DNA of 64,000 nt from Bacteroidetes bacterium HGW-Bacteroidetes-16 (GCA_002840975.1 PHDN01000006.1:1-64000); one strand, 5' to 3'; shown: positions 8,040-17,287, counted from the stretch's first letter. Notes: a model not told the origin generated them from the sequence alone. Program-made: numbers and translations.

Positions 8040-9296
8040 ATGATGAAAGTATTCCTGGTTATCATAGGGTTGATTGCTTCCATTGGAACTCACCTGTCAG
8101 CACAAACCAATTCTTACGCCTTTACGCGCAACGACGAAGGCTGGGGATTAATTGATGAACAAGGCCAAACGGTGGCTGATTTCAATTACGATGTGGTGTT
8201 TTCACCATACATGGAATACATTTTTACCTACAGCGATTCACGGCGCCTGATTTTTCAACCTGAAGAGAAGTTGTTTAAAACCCGTATCAGGGGTAAATAC
8301 GGAGTTGTAAATATTAATAACGAAGTTCAGGTTCCCAACGAATACGAAGAGTTATCCTCTTTTATGGACGGGTATGCCATCTTTTATCAAGATTTAAAAT
8401 ACGGAATGGTGGATACCTCCGGTAAACTGCCTTTTGAGCCTTCCCGAACTGAAATTCTTGGCTACAGCGAAGGAAAGGTGCTGGGTAAAAAAGGACGAAA
8501 GTATGGTTATCTGAATATCAAAGGAGAAGTTGTAATTCCCTTGCAATACAGTAATGCCGGTTTGTTTTCCGAAGGACTTGCCTCCGCCAGATCGAAAGAC
8601 CTCTTTGGTTACATTAACCATGAGGGTTCCTGGAATCTTGAGCCGACCTATTTTTCGGCAGAAAGGTTTATTGATGGGCGCGCCATTGTGGAAGCTACTT
8701 CCGGATGGGGTGTAATTAATCGTTCAGGAGAGTTCATCATTCCACCCGGCTATAATCACATCAACCGGCAGGAAAATGGATTTTTCAGGCTGGAAAATGG
8801 TGGCAGATGGGGATTTGCTGATTCAACTGGCCATTTGATAGTTCCGTGTAGCTATGAGTATATAAGAAACATTTCTGAGGGAACGTCCATTGTTAAAAAT
8901 GGCGAACAGCGCGGACTTGTAAATGAAAAGGGAGAGATGATTTTTTATGGATTATATGAGGATATAAAAGATTGTAAGCAGGGTATGGTATTGGTAAAAA
9001 AAGGAGATCTATGGTATTTTATCCGCAAGGATGGAACTCCATTAAATGACCAGGGTTATACAAGTGCTTCCAGTTTTTCAGAAGGGTTGGCCAGGGTTAA
9101 AATTGGTGACAAACTGGGATACATCAATATCTATGGAGAGTTGGCGATACAGCCTGTTTTTGTCAATGCATACGATTTTCACTGCGGGTTGTGCCGTGCC
9201 CGGAAGGATGACAACTGGGGATATATTGATAAACACGGAAAATACGTTATTGAACCCGTTTACAGAAATGTAGAGGACTTTTTTCCACTTCATTGA
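8040..9296 (+). CDS. Secreted WG-repeat protein
   Basis: A 418-residue exported protein built almost wholly of WG (KWG) repeats: units recur about every 45-50 residues around W/Y-G-hydrophobic-(D/N) cores such as EGWGLIDEQG, GKYGVVNINNE, RKYGYLNIKGEVVIP, SGWGVINRSGEFIIPP, GRWGFADSTGHLIVP, DKLGYINIYGELAIQP and DNWGYIDKHGKYVIEP. The signal peptide is MKVFLVIIGLIASIGTHLSAQ; two adjacent ATGs at 8040 and 8043 are equivalent starts. WG repeats form beta-rich modules of poorly known role. There is no sorting tail or lipobox, so it is probably periplasmic. The neighbours give no functional clue. Confidence 0.85.
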   Translation: MMKVFLVIIGLIASIGTHLSAQTNSYAFTRNDEGWGLIDEQGQTVADFNYDVVFSPYMEYIFTYSDSRRLIFQPEEKLFKTRIRGKYGVVNINNEVQVPNEYEELSSFMDGYAIFYQDLKYGMVDTSGKLPFEPSRTEILGYSEGKVLGKKGRKYGYLNIKGEVVIPLQYSNAGLFSEGLASARSKDLFGYINHEGSWNLEPTYFSAERFIDGRAIVEATSGWGVINRSGEFIIPPGYNHINRQENGFFRLENGGRWGFADSTGHLIVPCSYEYIRNISEGTSIVKNGEQRGLVNEKGEMIFYGLYEDIKDCKQGMVLVKKGDLWYFIRKDGTPLNDQGYTSASSFSEGLARVKIGDKLGYINIYGELAIQPVFVNAYDFHCGLCRARKDDNWGYIDKHGKYVIEPVYRNVEDFFPLH

Positions 9297-9363
9297 TTAC
9301 AAGTTTCGAATTTTAGACTTAAAACTTTAACCCACCCACACAGGTGCGGGAATGTTTCGTATG

Positions 9364-9520
9364 CCTACATTGTCTGTAGGTGTAGTTGTTATAAAATATA
9401 CCGGAACATAACAGCCAGAACCCGTCTGTTGCCTTCATTCCTCCATGCCTCCGGCAGGTTCACCTACCGGAGGTAGGTAAATCGGCAGGATCAACTACCA
9501 AAGGTAGTCAACCGGCAGAC
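9364..9520. repeat. Short palindrome array, REP-like
   Basis: Three small hairpins: CCTACA/TGTAGG (9364-9380), ACCTACC/GGTAGGT with a GGA loop (9462-9478) and ACTACC/GGTAGT with an AAA loop (9494-9508). The last two lie in a 30-31 base tandem repeat marked by CGGCAGG at 9452 and 9483 and CGGCAGA at 9513. This resembles a repetitive extragenic palindrome cluster. Nothing else explains the stretch. Whether it recurs in the genome cannot be seen here. Confidence 0.55.
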
Positions 9521-9580
9521 AAGTGTAACTACGTTTTTCTATCACAATGTTCATTGTCTTTGTTTTATCTCAGAAAGTGA

Positions 9581-9730
9581 TCAAATCAGAGATCAAAATG
9601 CAGGACATTTTTTAACCTTTCAGAGGTTGGCTGGGCAGAACTATTTTTCAGCAAGTATCACCGCGATGTTATTATTGAGAGTTTTAACTACACCAACGGA
9701 TTTTTATCACGTACAGTAGTAAAAGAGTAA
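9581..9730 (+). pseudogene. Possible decayed gene 3' end
   Basis: A 49-codon open stretch with no start codon, following a stop at 9578-9580. Its last 31 codons read like real protein (AELFFSKYHRDVIIESF, then NYTNGFLSRTVVKE, stop). It may be the C-terminal remnant of a lost gene. The family is not recognised and chance cannot be excluded. Confidence 0.3.
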
Positions 9731-9783
9731 ATCACCCGCTAAAAGAAACTGGTTCTAAATTTACCATGGAAACCTACAATTGA

Positions 9784-9791
9784 TACTTTTG
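9784..9791 (+). promoter_or_regulatory. -7 box upstream of the small leader ORF and HsmA-like gene
   Basis: TACTTTTG matches TAnnTTTG exactly. It lies 8 bases upstream of ATG 9799 of a 23-codon frame and 83 bases before the HsmA-like start, so the small frame would be at the very 5' end of the transcript. Confidence 0.5.
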
Positions 9792-9798
9792 TCAATAA

Positions 9799-9870
9799 AT
9801 GAGTTGTTGCTTGCCTGATAAACTATTGAATAATCTGGTAAACAAACTTTTGTCAACTAATAGTAAATAA
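9799..9870 (+). CDS. Candidate 23-residue leader peptide
   Basis: The short frame MSCCLPDKLLNNLVNKLLST plus NSK begins just after a -7 box and stops at 9868-9870, three bases before the next start codon at 9874. That arrangement fits an upstream ORF translationally coupled to the membrane protein. The only evidence for translation is position; the frame could be chance. Confidence 0.35.
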   Translation: MSCCLPDKLLNNLVNKLLSTNSK

Positions 9871-9873
9871 ATT

Positions 9874-10257
9874 ATGTCGGATATTGTTCTGTTTTCAGTA
9901 GTAACCATCAACCTGGCACTCATCTTTTATTCCATCGGTGTTTGGTCTGAAAGGGTGTCAAAGTACCTAAAATCGTGGCATGTGGTTACTTTTTGGGTTG
10001 GCTTTTCCTTTGATGTTACCGGCACTACCGCCATGCATTTTATTTCCGACAAGCCTTTCAGCTTAACCGACATCCATACGCTGACCGGACAGTTGGCACT
10101 ATGGCTGATGCTGGCCCATGCAATCTGGGCGACCCGGGTGGTACGGAAAGATAAATCGGATTTACGGAAGAATTTTCATCGTTATAGTCTGATGGTCTGG
10201 CTCATCTGGCTGATTCCATACTTTGGGGGTATGATGCTGGGAATGAATAGATCATAA
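9874..10257 (+). CDS. HsmA-family (TIGR03987) membrane protein
   Basis: A 127-residue integral membrane protein with about four transmembrane segments (near 5-22, 38-55, 72-88 and 108-123). Conserved-looking polar and aromatic spots inside the segments include FDVTGTTAMH and LTGQLALWLMLAHAIWA, with His residues that could bind heme or metal. The size and the HTLTGQLALWLMLAHA stretch recall the TIGR03987/HsmA family, which is of unsettled function; that match is from memory. A small frame ends three bases upstream. The next gene starts 75 bases on. Confidence 0.65.
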   Translation: MSDIVLFSVVTINLALIFYSIGVWSERVSKYLKSWHVVTFWVGFSFDVTGTTAMHFISDKPFSLTDIHTLTGQLALWLMLAHAIWATRVVRKDKSDLRKNFHRYSLMVWLIWLIPYFGGMMLGMNRS

Positions 10258-10332
10258 TGATGGGTTAGCAGAAGGATTGTCGTAAAACATTTGAATAAGA
10301 CTTTTGAATTCAATAAATAACCAAAAAGACGA

Positions 10333-10932
10333 ATGAACCTCAATTTCAAGGATTTGGACAGGAAATTAATGATCCTCTTTGGCCTTTGGATCATGTTAGT
10401 TTCGTGTAGTCCGAATAACCCCAAAGTGCTTATTGAAACCGATTTGGGGAGTATAACCGTGGAGTTATACCAAAAGCGTGCTCCGGTTACTACCGCCAAT
10501 TTTATGCGATATGTTTTGGAAGAGAGGTACATGGGAGCCACTTTTTATCGCGTTGTAACGCCCGAAAACCAACTCAACAGCACAACAAAAATCGAAGTCA
10601 TTCAGGGAGGACTTTTTGATGACAATCCACCTTTGGGTTTACCACCCATACCTCACGAAAGTACCTATGAAACAGGAATTTTGCATAAGGATGGCGTAAT
10701 TTCCATGGCCCGCTATGAACCAGGGACCGCCACTTTTGAGTTCTTTATTTGCGTGGGCGATCAACCTTCTTTGGATTATGGAGGAGGCCGGAATCCGGAT
10801 AATCAGGGATTCGCTGCCTTTGGCTGCGTCATCGAGGGCATGGAGGTGGTAAGAATAATTCAACACCAACCTGAAAAGGATCAGTATCTGGAATCCAGGG
10901 TTGAGATCAAAAGAATGGTTGTAATCAACTAA
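10333..10932 (+). CDS. Cyclophilin-type peptidyl-prolyl isomerase lipoprotein
   Basis: A 199-residue proline isomerase of the cyclophilin fold, exported and lipid-anchored: a hydrophobic N-terminus ends in lipobox MLVSC at about residue 24. Cyclophilin strands follow: VLIETDLGSITVELYQKRAP, TTANFMRYV, the catalytic Arg segment ATFYRVV, VIQGGLFDD, GVISMARYEPGTATFEFFI and FAAFGCVIEGMEVVRII. It would help fold envelope proteins. It is short, as bacterial single-domain members are. It may share a transcript with the HsmA-like gene 75 bases upstream. Confidence 0.9.
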   Translation: MNLNFKDLDRKLMILFGLWIMLVSCSPNNPKVLIETDLGSITVELYQKRAPVTTANFMRYVLEERYMGATFYRVVTPENQLNSTTKIEVIQGGLFDDNPPLGLPPIPHESTYETGILHKDGVISMARYEPGTATFEFFICVGDQPSLDYGGGRNPDNQGFAAFGCVIEGMEVVRIIQHQPEKDQYLESRVEIKRMVVIN

Positions 10933-11178
10933 TCATCAGTGGTAAATCAATAATTAAACAAATTTTCAATTGTCCTGATTAAAATTTCCTGATGGGTTGA
11001 GATATTTATTATTTTTGAAAGGCTTACAATGTCCATTAAAATCACGAGACAACATAAAGCTACAGTATAAGGGTTATTTTATTTTACAAATAAAACAGAA
11101 GTTTATTTGAACTAAACATTTATGACATCAAAACAACCAATAACCATTGCAAATCGTCTTATTGGCAAAATCTTGATT

Positions 11179-12522
11179 ATGAACAAAGTACTATTCTTCG
11201 TCTTGTTATCCCTGTTCACCCAGGACTTATTGCATTCACAAACTACAGGAAGCAGAAGTTTTTTATTTAGAACCCAGGCTGAAATAGACTACTTTCAGTT
11301 TGACTATCCTGGTGTTACCTTCCTCAGTGGTGACGTGAATATTACTGGGAATGATATCAATAATCTGAACGGGCTAAGTGTCGTGATCGGCATCGGGGGT
11401 TATCTATGGATCGACAACAATGATTCAATGACCAGCCTAACAGGTCTTAATAACATTACTTCAATAGGAGGGAGCCTTCATTTGGCTGGTTTGGACGGAC
11501 TCGTAAATCTGGAGAGACTTAACGGCCTTACATTTATTGGAGATATGTTTGAGGTTGCATTTAATGATGGGTTGTTGAATTTGGTAGGTATTGATAATCT
11601 TTCTTATTTAGGTGGTGATATTTACATCCACAGCAATGCTTCACTTTATGATTTTGACGGTTTCAATAATATTACTGAAGCCAGGGGTGATATTACAATT
11701 ATATATAATCAGGAATTAAACAATTTGGCAGGGTTCGACAATATAAAAACTATTGTAGGTGCACTTAATGTATATGAAAACAATAGTTTATCTGACATGA
11801 ATGGTTTTGAAGGATTGGAATCAATTGGTGGGAGATTGTTTATTTCAAATAACCACGATTTATCAAATTTTGCGGGACTTGATAGCTTAATATCTGCGAA
11901 TGAAGTGATAATTGTAAGTAATGCCTCTTTGACTCATTTAACCGGGCTAAATAATTTGACCACCATTGGATCAATACTGCAAATTGAAGAAAATGACCGA
12001 TTGAAAGAGATCACCCCTTTGTCCGGTATAACATCTCTGAGCGGTTCAATTATTGTATATGGAAATGATTCACTCACTTCGTTGGTGGGTATGGAAAATA
12101 TAGCTTCCGAGACAATTAGCAATCTTTGGTTTGAAAATAATCCCATGCTTTCTGTATGTGAAGTAAAAAGCATATGTGAATTTCTGGGTATTCCGGTTTC
12201 TGTGGCAACTATTCATAATAATGGACAGGATTGCAATACAAGAGAAGAAATTGAAGCCGCTTGTTTAGTAACTATTTCAACAGCAGGTTTTAACAATGAG
12301 TTGAACATCTACCCAAATCCGGCACAGAATGAAATACATATCAGTTCAGTTAACGGGACTATAATTCAAAAAGTTAATATTTACAACCAAATGGGGCAGA
12401 TGGTATTGTGTTTAGATGATGTCATTGAAGTATTAGACATTTCTGGATTGGGAACAGGGATGTATCTGGTTGAACTGGTTTCAGATCAAACTAAAATCAG
12501 AACAAAATTGCTAGTTGAATAA
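11179..12522 (+). CDS. T9SS-exported solenoid protein with receptor L-domain-like repeats
   Basis: A 447-residue secreted protein. Start ATG 11179 gives a clean signal peptide (MNKVLFFVLLSLFTQDLLHS, then Q); an upstream in-frame ATG at 11122 adds a poor N-terminus. Residues about 40-330 are irregular 22-25 residue repeats of the type GLNNITSIGGSLHLAGLDGL and GFNNITEARGDITIIYNQEL, a right-handed beta-solenoid resembling receptor L-domains and leucine-rich repeats. A small Cys-containing cap (CEVKSICEFLG, then CNTREEIEAAC) follows. The C-terminus from IYPNPAQNEIHI to KLLVE is a type A T9SS sorting domain. A possible -7 box TATTTTTG lies at 11010-11017. Adhesion or binding is likely; the ligand is unknown. 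Confidence 0.8.
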   Translation: MNKVLFFVLLSLFTQDLLHSQTTGSRSFLFRTQAEIDYFQFDYPGVTFLSGDVNITGNDINNLNGLSVVIGIGGYLWIDNNDSMTSLTGLNNITSIGGSLHLAGLDGLVNLERLNGLTFIGDMFEVAFNDGLLNLVGIDNLSYLGGDIYIHSNASLYDFDGFNNITEARGDITIIYNQELNNLAGFDNIKTIVGALNVYENNSLSDMNGFEGLESIGGRLFISNNHDLSNFAGLDSLISANEVIIVSNASLTHLTGLNNLTTIGSILQIEENDRLKEITPLSGITSLSGSIIVYGNDSLTSLVGMENIASETISNLWFENNPMLSVCEVKSICEFLGIPVSVATIHNNGQDCNTREEIEAACLVTISTAGFNNELNIYPNPAQNEIHISSVNGTIIQKVNIYNQMGQMVLCLDDVIEVLDISGLGTGMYLVELVSDQTKIRTKLLVE

Positions 12523-12559
12523 AATTGAATCACATTATAAAAAGCTAACCATAAAAAGA

Positions 12560-13843
12560 ATGACAATAATTCCAGATTCAGGCACATCCAAAATCATTTT
12601 AAGCCTTCTTTTTCTAATTCTGTCTATCCAACTCATTGCCGGAGATCGGGATCGCGAGGGGTATGTCATTACTTTAAAACATGATACTTTACACGGTTTT
12701 TTACTATATCGAACAAACATGTATGCATCAAAATCCTGTAAGTTCAAAGAGAAAACAGATGGAGCTTATTCTGAATTCTTTCCCGGAGAAATAGAAGGTT
12801 ATCGGTTTTTGAACGGAAAGTACTTTGTGTCGAAGGAACTTGTACAGGATTCAACAACCACAAAACCTGTCTTTATGGAGTATTTGGTCAATGGTATTGC
12901 CGACCTTTATTATTATGTGGACAACAACGGTGAGCATTATTATATTGAAAAAGAAGGTTTTGACCTGATTCAACTATCAGAAAAGAAGGCCGCATACGAT
13001 GGAAGTGAACGTTTTGTACCTTCAAAATATAAAGGTAAATTAGTTTGCATAATGGACGATTGCCCGGAAATCAAGTCAAAGATCAACAGGTCGACACTCA
13101 GCCATCAATCGTTAATAAAACTGACGAAGGATTATCACCAACTGGTTTGCCTAACCGACAGTTGTATTATCTATGAAAAAACTGATCTAAAAGTAAAACT
13201 TAGCTGGCATGTTCTGACTGGGGTTGGCTGGAATAATTATATCTTCGGATCGGAATTACAAACAAACTATGCTAACTCATATCATCTGGGAATAGGATTG
13301 GTGTTAAAGAATCTTATTTTGTCGAATGAACGAATACAGCTTTATGTTGACTTTCTACTGGCAAAAACATCGGCATTTCAAATATCAAAGACTCCCGGCA
13401 CTTATTACACATCTAGGGTAACCTACAATAGGATCTCTTATAATATCAGCAACCAGAATGCTCCCAATAGTGTCTCCAGTTTGGCTGTCAACCTGGATGT
13501 GGTGGATTTAACAATCCCTATCATTATTAATTACTTGCTACCGGTACGAAAAGCTTCGATCATAGCCGGCATCGGGATAACAAACAAATTTATTCTTTCT
13601 CAAAGTAACAATCTCGTGTATTCGGTGTTTAACGATGAGTATGGACAACTGCTCAACACATACTTAACCGGCGGGGTGGCTAACATTGGAATCAATCGTC
13701 AATTATCAAAAAGTCAAACCATTGGAATTAACTTCAACTATCAATATCTGTTCCATTTACGTAGTTTAAATGCTGATACCCGACTGAAAGAAAACCAATT
13801 TATGCTACAGCTTTGCTATGGTTTTGGAGGTAAGAAAAAATAA
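12560..13843 (+). CDS. Predicted outer-membrane beta-barrel protein
   Basis: A 427-residue exported protein of unrecognised family. Start ATG 12560 gives a signal sequence (KIILSLLFLILSIQLIAG); the frame runs upstream to TTG 12515 inside the previous gene, which is less likely. Residues about 30-200 form a soluble domain with paired Cys (CIMDDCPEIK, CLTDSC). From about 205 onward alternating hydrophobic strands (WHVLTGVGWNNYIFG, YHLGIGLVLKNLIL, VDLTIPIIINYLLPV, TIGINFNYQYLF) end in MLQLCYGFGGKKK, suggesting a small barrel. The gene follows the L-domain protein by 37 bases, so the two may be cotranscribed. The function is unknown. Confidence 0.6.
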   Translation: MTIIPDSGTSKIILSLLFLILSIQLIAGDRDREGYVITLKHDTLHGFLLYRTNMYASKSCKFKEKTDGAYSEFFPGEIEGYRFLNGKYFVSKELVQDSTTTKPVFMEYLVNGIADLYYYVDNNGEHYYIEKEGFDLIQLSEKKAAYDGSERFVPSKYKGKLVCIMDDCPEIKSKINRSTLSHQSLIKLTKDYHQLVCLTDSCIIYEKTDLKVKLSWHVLTGVGWNNYIFGSELQTNYANSYHLGIGLVLKNLILSNERIQLYVDFLLAKTSAFQISKTPGTYYTSRVTYNRISYNISNQNAPNSVSSLAVNLDVVDLTIPIIINYLLPVRKASIIAGIGITNKFILSQSNNLVYSVFNDEYGQLLNTYLTGGVANIGINRQLSKSQTIGINFNYQYLFHLRSLNADTRLKENQFMLQLCYGFGGKKK

Positions 13844-13998
13844 CAGGCTTTACTACCGAATGACATATACCAAAACGAGTCTTCCTGACTGAGTAATTTC
13901 CAGTTTGGAAAACTACCTCCATCTAGGTTACGGATGGAAGCAAATCACTTTTCAGTTCTGCCTCATATTCCCCACCGCTCCCGCCAGTTTATTAATGG

Positions 13999-14031
13999 CC
14001 TTTCTGCAAATGACTTTTTCACTCAGAAAGG
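13999..14031. other. Inverted repeat between convergent genes
   Basis: CCTTTCTG (13999-14006) and CAGAAAGG (14024-14031) form an 8-bp stem with a 17-base loop in the 227-base gap between convergent genes. It lacks a T-run on either strand, so a terminator role is uncertain. Confidence 0.3.
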
Positions 14032-14070
14032 TGGTCCGAAAATCTGAAAGAAGTAATAGACTAAATCCCG

Positions 14071-14922
14071 CTATTTCCAATCTTCCGGCACGGTAACCAA
14101 CACGCTGGCATAAGAGGAAGAAAAGGCTGCGAAGTATCCCACGGCATCGTTGTCGATATTGCTGATGACATTGGCGGGCGGACCACTAAACAACGGGTTT
14201 TTAGGCTGGATTTCTTCCTGTACATTGAGGATGAAATCATAATAGCTTTTGGTGATGTTCGATAACGACAAGGTGAAGGTATCTCCCGGAGAAATCTCGT
14301 CTTTGTATAGTACCATCACCGTGATGCCACCGATATAATTCCCGTTGTAGAGCCTGTCATCCGTTACACTCTTTCTTGAAATGCTGTCGGTGATCATTTT
14401 CCCGTTCACATACCCGTTGAAAAGGTAATAATTTTCGGCCGGTGGTTCCCAGGCATATAAATGCACCAGCCAGCGTTCCCATTGTGCATTGTATTCCAAC
14501 TCAATGGAATCGATCACAGTGGGTTGGTGTGGCATGGTTTCGGTGGATTGGTAATAAACCGAGTTGTTGATGGCATCCTTTAGTTGAATTTCAAGCGAAT
14601 AGGTCTGATCCGGAATTCCCCTGAAATCGGCAGGTGCCCTGTAATATCCCGGATTTTCAAGGTCTTCGACAAAAATGACAGCCGAATCACCTGTGGTAAC
14701 CTTCACCTGAGCTTGCTTTATACCTTCCGGCGGATTGTTATAGAAATAATTAGCTGTTTTGGTGAGCTTTACATGTTGTTCCCCTTCTTCTGGCGTAATA
14801 TACCCTTCAACGGCAAGTCGTACGTAACTTTCATCCAGGTTGATGTCGATGCGTTCGGTACACGAACTAATGGCCAAAATGAACATAACCAGAGAGATAT
14901 AAATTTGGAATTTCTTTTTCAT
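14071..14922 (-). CDS. DUF4249 lipoprotein partner of the TonB receptor
   Basis: A 283-residue lipoprotein of the DUF4249 family, found across Bacteroidetes immediately downstream of CarboxypepD_reg TonB receptors and thought to act as a surface-exposed accessory subunit, by analogy to SusD. The signal peptide ends in lipobox ISSC at about residue 21. After it come ERIDINLDESYVRLAVEGYI and a beta-rich domain with LTKTANYFYNNPPEGIKQA and DQTYSLEIQLKD, as in the family. It starts two bases after the receptor stop, so it is cotranscribed and probably translationally coupled. The substrate is unknown. Confidence 0.85.
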   Translation of the reverse strand: MKKKFQIYISLVMFILAISSCTERIDINLDESYVRLAVEGYITPEEGEQHVKLTKTANYFYNNPPEGIKQAQVKVTTGDSAVIFVEDLENPGYYRAPADFRGIPDQTYSLEIQLKDAINNSVYYQSTETMPHQPTVIDSIELEYNAQWERWLVHLYAWEPPAENYYLFNGYVNGKMITDSISRKSVTDDRLYNGNYIGGITVMVLYKDEISPGDTFTLSLSNITKSYYDFILNVQEEIQPKNPLFSGPPANVISNIDNDAVGYFAAFSSSYASVLVTVPEDWK

Positions 14923-14924
14923 GA

Positions 14925-17276
14925 TCAGAATTTAAAGTTGTAGGTAAAGGATGGAATGATGCCAAACAGGTAGGTAGACTCGGCATAGGTAACATTTGGG
15001 TTGTCGGGCTCACTCTGGAAATTGATCACGTATGGATTCTTGCGGTTGTAGGCATTGTACACGGAAACGTTAAACTCGCTGTGCCATTTTTTTTCGGGTT
15101 TGTACTTTTCGCGCCAGGTAATGCTCAGATCCAGCCGATGATAGTCGGGCATGCGGTAGCTGTTGCGTTTTGAATAAACCGGAACCGTGGTATTGTTGTA
15201 ATCGAACCGGCCTACCGGGAAGGTGACCGGATTCCCGGAAGAATAAACCCAGGTAAATCCGAAGCTTACACGTGCATTCAAATCGTAATTCATCACCAGA
15301 GAAATGTCGTTGGGTCGGTCGTAGGGCGATGGATATTCGTTTCCATCGTTGATACCGTTGATTTTACGAAGCGACTTCGATAAAGTATAACTCAACCAAC
15401 CTGTGAGTTTCCCGCTGTTTTTTTTCACCATCAGCTCAGCGCCATAACCCCAACTTTTACCAAAAAGCAGTTCTCCTTCAAAATATTTGTTCAGCAGTAA
15501 GTCGGCATGATCGCGGTAGTCGATGGCACTGTTTGAATATTTGTAATACACCTCGATGGAGGTTTCAAATACATTTTCACTGAAATTCCTGAAATATCCC
15601 AACGCAAACTGATGTCCTATTTGGGGTTTTACGTTCGGACTGCTCGGAAACCAAATGTGCAGCGGTGATCCTGCCGTAGAATTTTGAGCCTGTTGAATAT
15701 ACTGGTGGTTCTTGCTGTAACTGGCTTTCACCGAGCTGGATTCGTTCACAAGGAAAACAATGCCCAGCCGTGGTTCAAAGCCGGTATAGCTGTTATAAAA
15801 ATCTCCTGGTCCATGCGAAGTAGAATCGGTAACATTTCCCTGATTGTCAAATTGATAGTTGGTAGCTGACCCGATATTGTTGAACATACTGATCCTTAGC
15901 CCGTATTTCAGGATAAACAGGGCACCCAGCTTTTGTTCATTGCTGATAAACAAGGCACTTTCGAGGGCATGCTGGTTGTTAAGTTGGTATTTGGTGATAA
16001 ACGAATCCTGGTTGGTTCCCTGAATCACACCGGGAAAGAAATTGTGATACAGGACAGAATACCCAAATGTTACCAGGTTATTTGGATTGGCAAACCATTG
16101 AAAGTCCTCCCTCAGGTTGTAATCGTCCAGGGATGATTGCCAGTCGAATCCATTGGCGGAATTTTCCGACACCCCCAATTGGTAGTTAAACCGGCTGGCC
16201 ACAAGCGTTAAATTGGAAAAGAGTTTCTTGTTGAAGATGTGGTTCCACCGTGCCGTTCCGGTGGCGTTTCCCCAATTCATTCCAAACAATCCGCTTTTAA
16301 ACACATCCTTCCCAAAATAACCCGATAAATACAGGTGGTTGTTGCCATTGATGTTGTAGTTGATCTTCATGTTTAAATCGTAGAAATACAGGATGTTGCT
16401 GTTGATATCTTCGTCCGGCGACAAACGGAGGAATAAATCTGCATACGATCGCCTTCCCGCCATCATAAAGGCGACCTTGTCCTTTACAATCGGCCCTTCG
16501 AGCAACAACCTGCTGCTGATGAGTCCGATACCGCCATTTCCATGGAACCCTTTTGTGTTGCCGTCTTTCATCCGCACGTCTATCATCGAAGCCAACCGGC
16601 CACCATATTTGGCAGGCAGATCGCCTTTGTACAGGTCAACACTTTTTACGGCATCATTATTAAAAACGGAGAAAAACCCCATCAGGTGACCTGCATTGTA
16701 GATGGTGGCTTCATCCAGCAGAATCAGGTTCTGGTCTGGCCCACCACCGCGTACACTCAAGCCCGACGATCCTTCGGCCACAAATTTTACCCCGGGCAGC
16801 AGTTGAAGGGCTTTTATCAGATCCACCTCGCCCATCAACGATGGGATGGATGCAATCGTTTTGGCCGAAATGCTGTTGACGCTCATCTGCGCATTCACCA
16901 CGTTTTCGTTTTTGGCTAATCCGGTTACTTCAACCTCATTTAAATCATGACTGGTTGAAACCATTTCGATGGTGAGAGTTGTATCGTTATGTAATTCAAT
17001 ATCAATTATGTAATCGTTGTATCCCAAAAAAGAATAAACCACATGGTACGAACCAACGGGTAAGGTCATGCTGTAAAATCCATAGTTGTTTGAAGTGGTA
17101 CCTGATTTAGTGTTGGAAACATACACCGTGGCACCCGGAAGCGATTCCCCGTTTTCCTTGTCGTAAATATGTCCGCTCAGGGTAGCTCCCTTTACGATGT
17201 TTTCGGCAAAGGATCGGGCTGTAAATGTGTAGCAAATTAAAAACAGGATAAGGGTAATCCAAATGTGTTTATTCAT
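14925..17276 (-). CDS. TonB-dependent receptor with CarboxypepD_reg N-domain
   Basis: A 783-residue outer-membrane receptor importing an unknown ligand using TonB energy. A signal peptide (about 1-24) is followed by a CarboxypepD_reg-like Ig fold (about 30-108: ATLSGHIYDKENGESLPGA), then a plug domain (about 125-235, with LLPGVKFVAEGSSGLSVRGG and LLDEATIYNAGHLMGFFSVF) and a beta-barrel ending in the aromatic FTYNFKF. It lacks the SusC-type NVFGSPPG-like features and pairs with DUF4249 rather than SusD. It forms an operon with the lipoproteins on both sides (gaps of 11 and 2 bases). The single promoter seen is at 18279-18286. Confidence 0.93.
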   Translation of the reverse strand: MNKHIWITLILFLICYTFTARSFAENIVKGATLSGHIYDKENGESLPGATVYVSNTKSGTTSNNYGFYSMTLPVGSYHVVYSFLGYNDYIIDIELHNDTTLTIEMVSTSHDLNEVEVTGLAKNENVVNAQMSVNSISAKTIASIPSLMGEVDLIKALQLLPGVKFVAEGSSGLSVRGGGPDQNLILLDEATIYNAGHLMGFFSVFNNDAVKSVDLYKGDLPAKYGGRLASMIDVRMKDGNTKGFHGNGGIGLISSRLLLEGPIVKDKVAFMMAGRRSYADLFLRLSPDEDINSNILYFYDLNMKINYNINGNNHLYLSGYFGKDVFKSGLFGMNWGNATGTARWNHIFNKKLFSNLTLVASRFNYQLGVSENSANGFDWQSSLDDYNLREDFQWFANPNNLVTFGYSVLYHNFFPGVIQGTNQDSFITKYQLNNQHALESALFISNEQKLGALFILKYGLRISMFNNIGSATNYQFDNQGNVTDSTSHGPGDFYNSYTGFEPRLGIVFLVNESSSVKASYSKNHQYIQQAQNSTAGSPLHIWFPSSPNVKPQIGHQFALGYFRNFSENVFETSIEVYYKYSNSAIDYRDHADLLLNKYFEGELLFGKSWGYGAELMVKKNSGKLTGWLSYTLSKSLRKINGINDGNEYPSPYDRPNDISLVMNYDLNARVSFGFTWVYSSGNPVTFPVGRFDYNNTTVPVYSKRNSYRMPDYHRLDLSITWREKYKPEKKWHSEFNVSVYNAYNRKNPYVINFQSEPDNPNVTYAESTYLFGIIPSFTYNFKF

Positions 17277-17287
17277 ATTTCAGGTGA

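Noticed and set aside
13905-14096. A 63-codon plus-strand frame between convergent genes.
   Set aside because: It overlaps the end of the DUF4249 gene and its translation shows no recognisable pattern.
14071-17276. A SusC/SusD polysaccharide utilisation pair.
   Set aside because: The downstream lipoprotein is DUF4249-type, the receptor lacks SusC-specific features, and no glycoside hydrolase genes are nearby.
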